Source of the DNA: JACKBJ01 sp964549495
GTDB lineage: Bacteria > Chloroflexota > Anaerolineae > Epilineales > Epilineaceae
Direction: 5' to 3'
Length of the DNA: 64,000 bases
Assembly (NCBI GenBank): GCA_964549495.1
Contig: CAZJWJ010000008.1
Span: 20,320 to 84,319 of the forward strand
Shown here: positions 62,463-64,000 of the stretch, one piece after another
Position numbering within the stretch: position 1 is the stretch's first letter
Layout of the letters: each line of letters begins with the position of its first letter
Position numbers and translations under genes: made by a program
Notes under the pieces: model-generated
What the model saw: the letters and a program-made list of their open reading frames with translations, nothing else
What the model was told of the DNA's origin: nothing
Databases searched by the model: none

Positions 62463-64000
62463 ATGTCCAACCCTGCCAAGACGTTCACGCAACGCATGGT
62501 CCCGCGAGTCCCGATGCGCCGCCCGCTCGCGGCCCTATCCATCCTCGCCGTCCTCGTGACCAGCCTGCTCTCGTCGAGCTCCGCCAGCCAAGCCGCCGCG
62601 GAAGGCCCCGTCGTCTCCGACCGGCTCCAGCAGGTTCGGACTGGAGTCCGCTTCGCGCCGAATCACGGGCAGATGCACCCCTCCGTGCTCGCCCAGGCGC
62701 AGTCCGGCGGGGCGACCTTCTTCTTCGGAAGGGACGCGCTGAGCGTGCGGACAGTCAGGCCGGCATCGCCCGAGCGATGCGATCGGCGCCATGCGGCCGT
62801 GGAGCATGACGAAGCAACGTGCTTCGAATTCGAGTCGCGCCTTCTCCGCTTCGACGGCAGCAGCCGCGACGCAGACATCCGCTTCGAGGAAGAACTGCCC
62901 ACCGTCCTGAACTTCTTTCGTGGCCGCGATCCCGCGGGGTGGGTAGTCGGTGTTCCGACCTATTCGTCCATCACCTACAGCGGAATCTACGAGGGAATCG
63001 ATCTGCGGGCGAGCGCAATCCCGTCGGGGATTCGGATGACCTTCCACGTGGAAGCCGGCGCGGATCCAGGGATGATCCGGCTGCGTCCCGAAGAAGCGAG
63101 CACCGACTCGGTTCTTTCGATCGTGGCGGCCCACTCGAATGGAACCGCGCTCGATCGCATCCCGGCCACCTTCATCGATCGGCAGGGCGCGCTGGGCATC
63201 GCCGTCGGCGCCTACGACCGCGCAGCACCGCTGGAGATCGATGCCGACATCGGACTCGAGCGCAGCACCTATCTCGGCGGATCGCGAAGAGACCAGATCA
63301 ACGACATCGCTTTGAGCCCGACCACCGGGGATCTGGGATTTGCCGGTACGACGGCCTCGTCGAACTGGCCCACCGAGAACCCCTTCCAGGCCGAGAAGGG
63401 AAGCGGGGGCATCACGGACGATGCCGTCCTCGGGATGATCGACATCGCGGAGAACGAGCTGTTGTGGAGCACCTACTTCGGTGGGGCTCGGGAGGAGACG
63501 GGAGCTCGCGTGGTGATCGACCGTGAGGGTCGGCTGCACGTTGCCGGGCTCACCGCGTCGACCGACTTCCCGACGGTCGATCCCTTTCAGGGTGACCTGG
63601 GCGGCATCGGCGCGAGCGACGGATACTACGCGCGCTTGTCGCCCGCCGGCTCGAGCCTGGAATACGCCACCTACTTCGGCGGTCGGAGGAGGGACGAAGC
63701 GGCCGATCTCATGGTGGACGAGGACGGCAACGGCATCTGGCTCACCGGGGTCACGGAGTCGGCGGACCTGCCGGTCGTGAACGCGATCGACAGCGCGCGC
63801 CAGGGCACCGAGGACATGTACATCATGCGGCTGAATCCCTCGCTGAACGCGCCGGACTTCAGCACCTATTACGGAGGCTCCGACAACGACGCCGGGGTGG
63901 CGATCGTGGGCCAGGTCGTCGATGGGCAGGTGACGATCGCCGGCGTGACCCGATCCTCGAACTTCCCCACCGTCAACGCGATGCAGAGCCGCCTGGCGCC
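62463..64000 (+). CDS. Secreted SBBP-repeat beta-propeller protein (5' part; runs off the window)
   Basis: ATG 62463 behind GGGAGGTG. The signal peptide is near residues 20-48 ('ALSILAVLVTSLLSSSSASQ'). 'GVRFAPNHGQMHPSVLAQAQ' and 'LNFFRGRDPAGWVVGVPTYS' followed by 'YEGIDL' are the conserved N-terminal region that precedes SBBP repeats. Repeats then follow ('STYLGGSRRDQINDIAL', 'STYFGGAREETGARVVID', 'ATYFGGRRRDEAADLMVD', 'STYYGGSDNDAGVAIV'), each about 55-65 residues. It is likely a large cell-surface or secreted protein. The stop is outside the window. Confidence 0.9.
   Translation, partial: MSNPAKTFTQRMVPRVPMRRPLAALSILAVLVTSLLSSSSASQAAAEGPVVSDRLQQVRTGVRFAPNHGQMHPSVLAQAQSGGATFFFGRDALSVRTVRPASPERCDRRHAAVEHDEATCFEFESRLLRFDGSSRDADIRFEEELPTVLNFFRGRDPAGWVVGVPTYSSITYSGIYEGIDLRASAIPSGIRMTFHVEAGADPGMIRLRPEEASTDSVLSIVAAHSNGTALDRIPATFIDRQGALGIAVGAYDRAAPLEIDADIGLERSTYLGGSRRDQINDIALSPTTGDLGFAGTTASSNWPTENPFQAEKGSGGITDDAVLGMIDIAENELLWSTYFGGAREETGARVVIDREGRLHVAGLTASTDFPTVDPFQGDLGGIGASDGYYARLSPAGSSLEYATYFGGRRRDEAADLMVDEDGNGIWLTGVTESADLPVVNAIDSARQGTEDMYIMRLNPSLNAPDFSTYYGGSDNDAGVAIVGQVVDGQVTIAGVTRSSNFPTVNAMQSRLA

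Overview
The window is a high-GC bacterial chromosome segment. It carries housekeeping genes (groES-groEL under a CIRCE operator, ffh-rpsP-khpA-rimM, tilS, ilvE) next to a large accessory region. Several features suggest a Chloroflexota-like, possibly Anaerolineae-like, host: a secreted NHL beta-propeller protein with a long Pro/Thr/Glu/Asp linker ending in an aromatic 'IYFPQLV' tail, an SBBP-repeat protein, and a short Cys-rich hypothetical protein. That assignment is an inference from gene style, not a phylogenetic result.

Layout. 1-5.7 kb (minus): envelope genes, namely a lipoprotein cut by the window edge, a glycosidase-like protein, a membrane protein, and an EpsI/exosortase pair. 5.7-8 kb: ilvE and small conserved genes. 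8.1-10.4 kb: groEL and groES. 10.4-14.3 kb: a TPR protein and an NHL-repeat secreted protein with a near-consensus promoter. 14.3-17.3 kb: rimM, khpA, rpsP (with an unusual long fused C-terminus) and ffh. 17.4-25.2 kb: tilS, a GT2 glycosyltransferase, and a plus-strand run of an M50 protease, an HD protein, a TyrA-like dehydrogenase, a GT4 glycosyltransferase and an ABC-2 export permease that has no ATPase partner here. 25.2-27 kb: an AbrB/PIN toxin-antitoxin pair and two small DUF4351-like paralogues, one cut by an in-frame stop.

27.1-48.1 kb (minus): one tightly coupled operon that reads as a complete type 2 BREX (Pgl) phage-defence system. The order is a 248-aa accessory, pglW, pglX, a DUF2325 protein, pglY (brxC-like), pglZ, a TM-wHTH protein, brxD and brxHI. 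Three of these genes are not standard type 2 components. The pglX specificity region is conspicuously AT-richer than its surroundings.

48.4-57.9 kb: a diversity-generating retroelement (DGR). Two large target genes converge on a core of template repeat, avd and reverse transcriptase. Both targets have an N-terminal effector-associated domain, a STAND/NACHT-type NTPase region and a C-terminal FGE-sulfatase (C-type-lectin fold) domain carrying the variable region. The second also has a trypsin-like protease. A 126-bp template (51731-51856) aligns without gaps to both variable regions. All 16 differences to VR1, and 15 of 16 to VR2, fall at template adenines. Both variable regions are followed by the same 43 nt containing a hairpin. 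The likely reading is a hypervariable, NTPase-gated sensing or conflict system lying directly beside a BREX system. I consider this the main discovery in the window.

58.1-64 kb: an alpha/beta hydrolase and a VRR-NUC nuclease, then an HU-like gene whose 3' end, terminator and a 22-23 bp degenerate repeat tract have been duplicated twice. A DUF433 antitoxin with an internally deleted DUF5615-type toxin partner follows, and finally the start of an SBBP beta-propeller protein that runs off the window.
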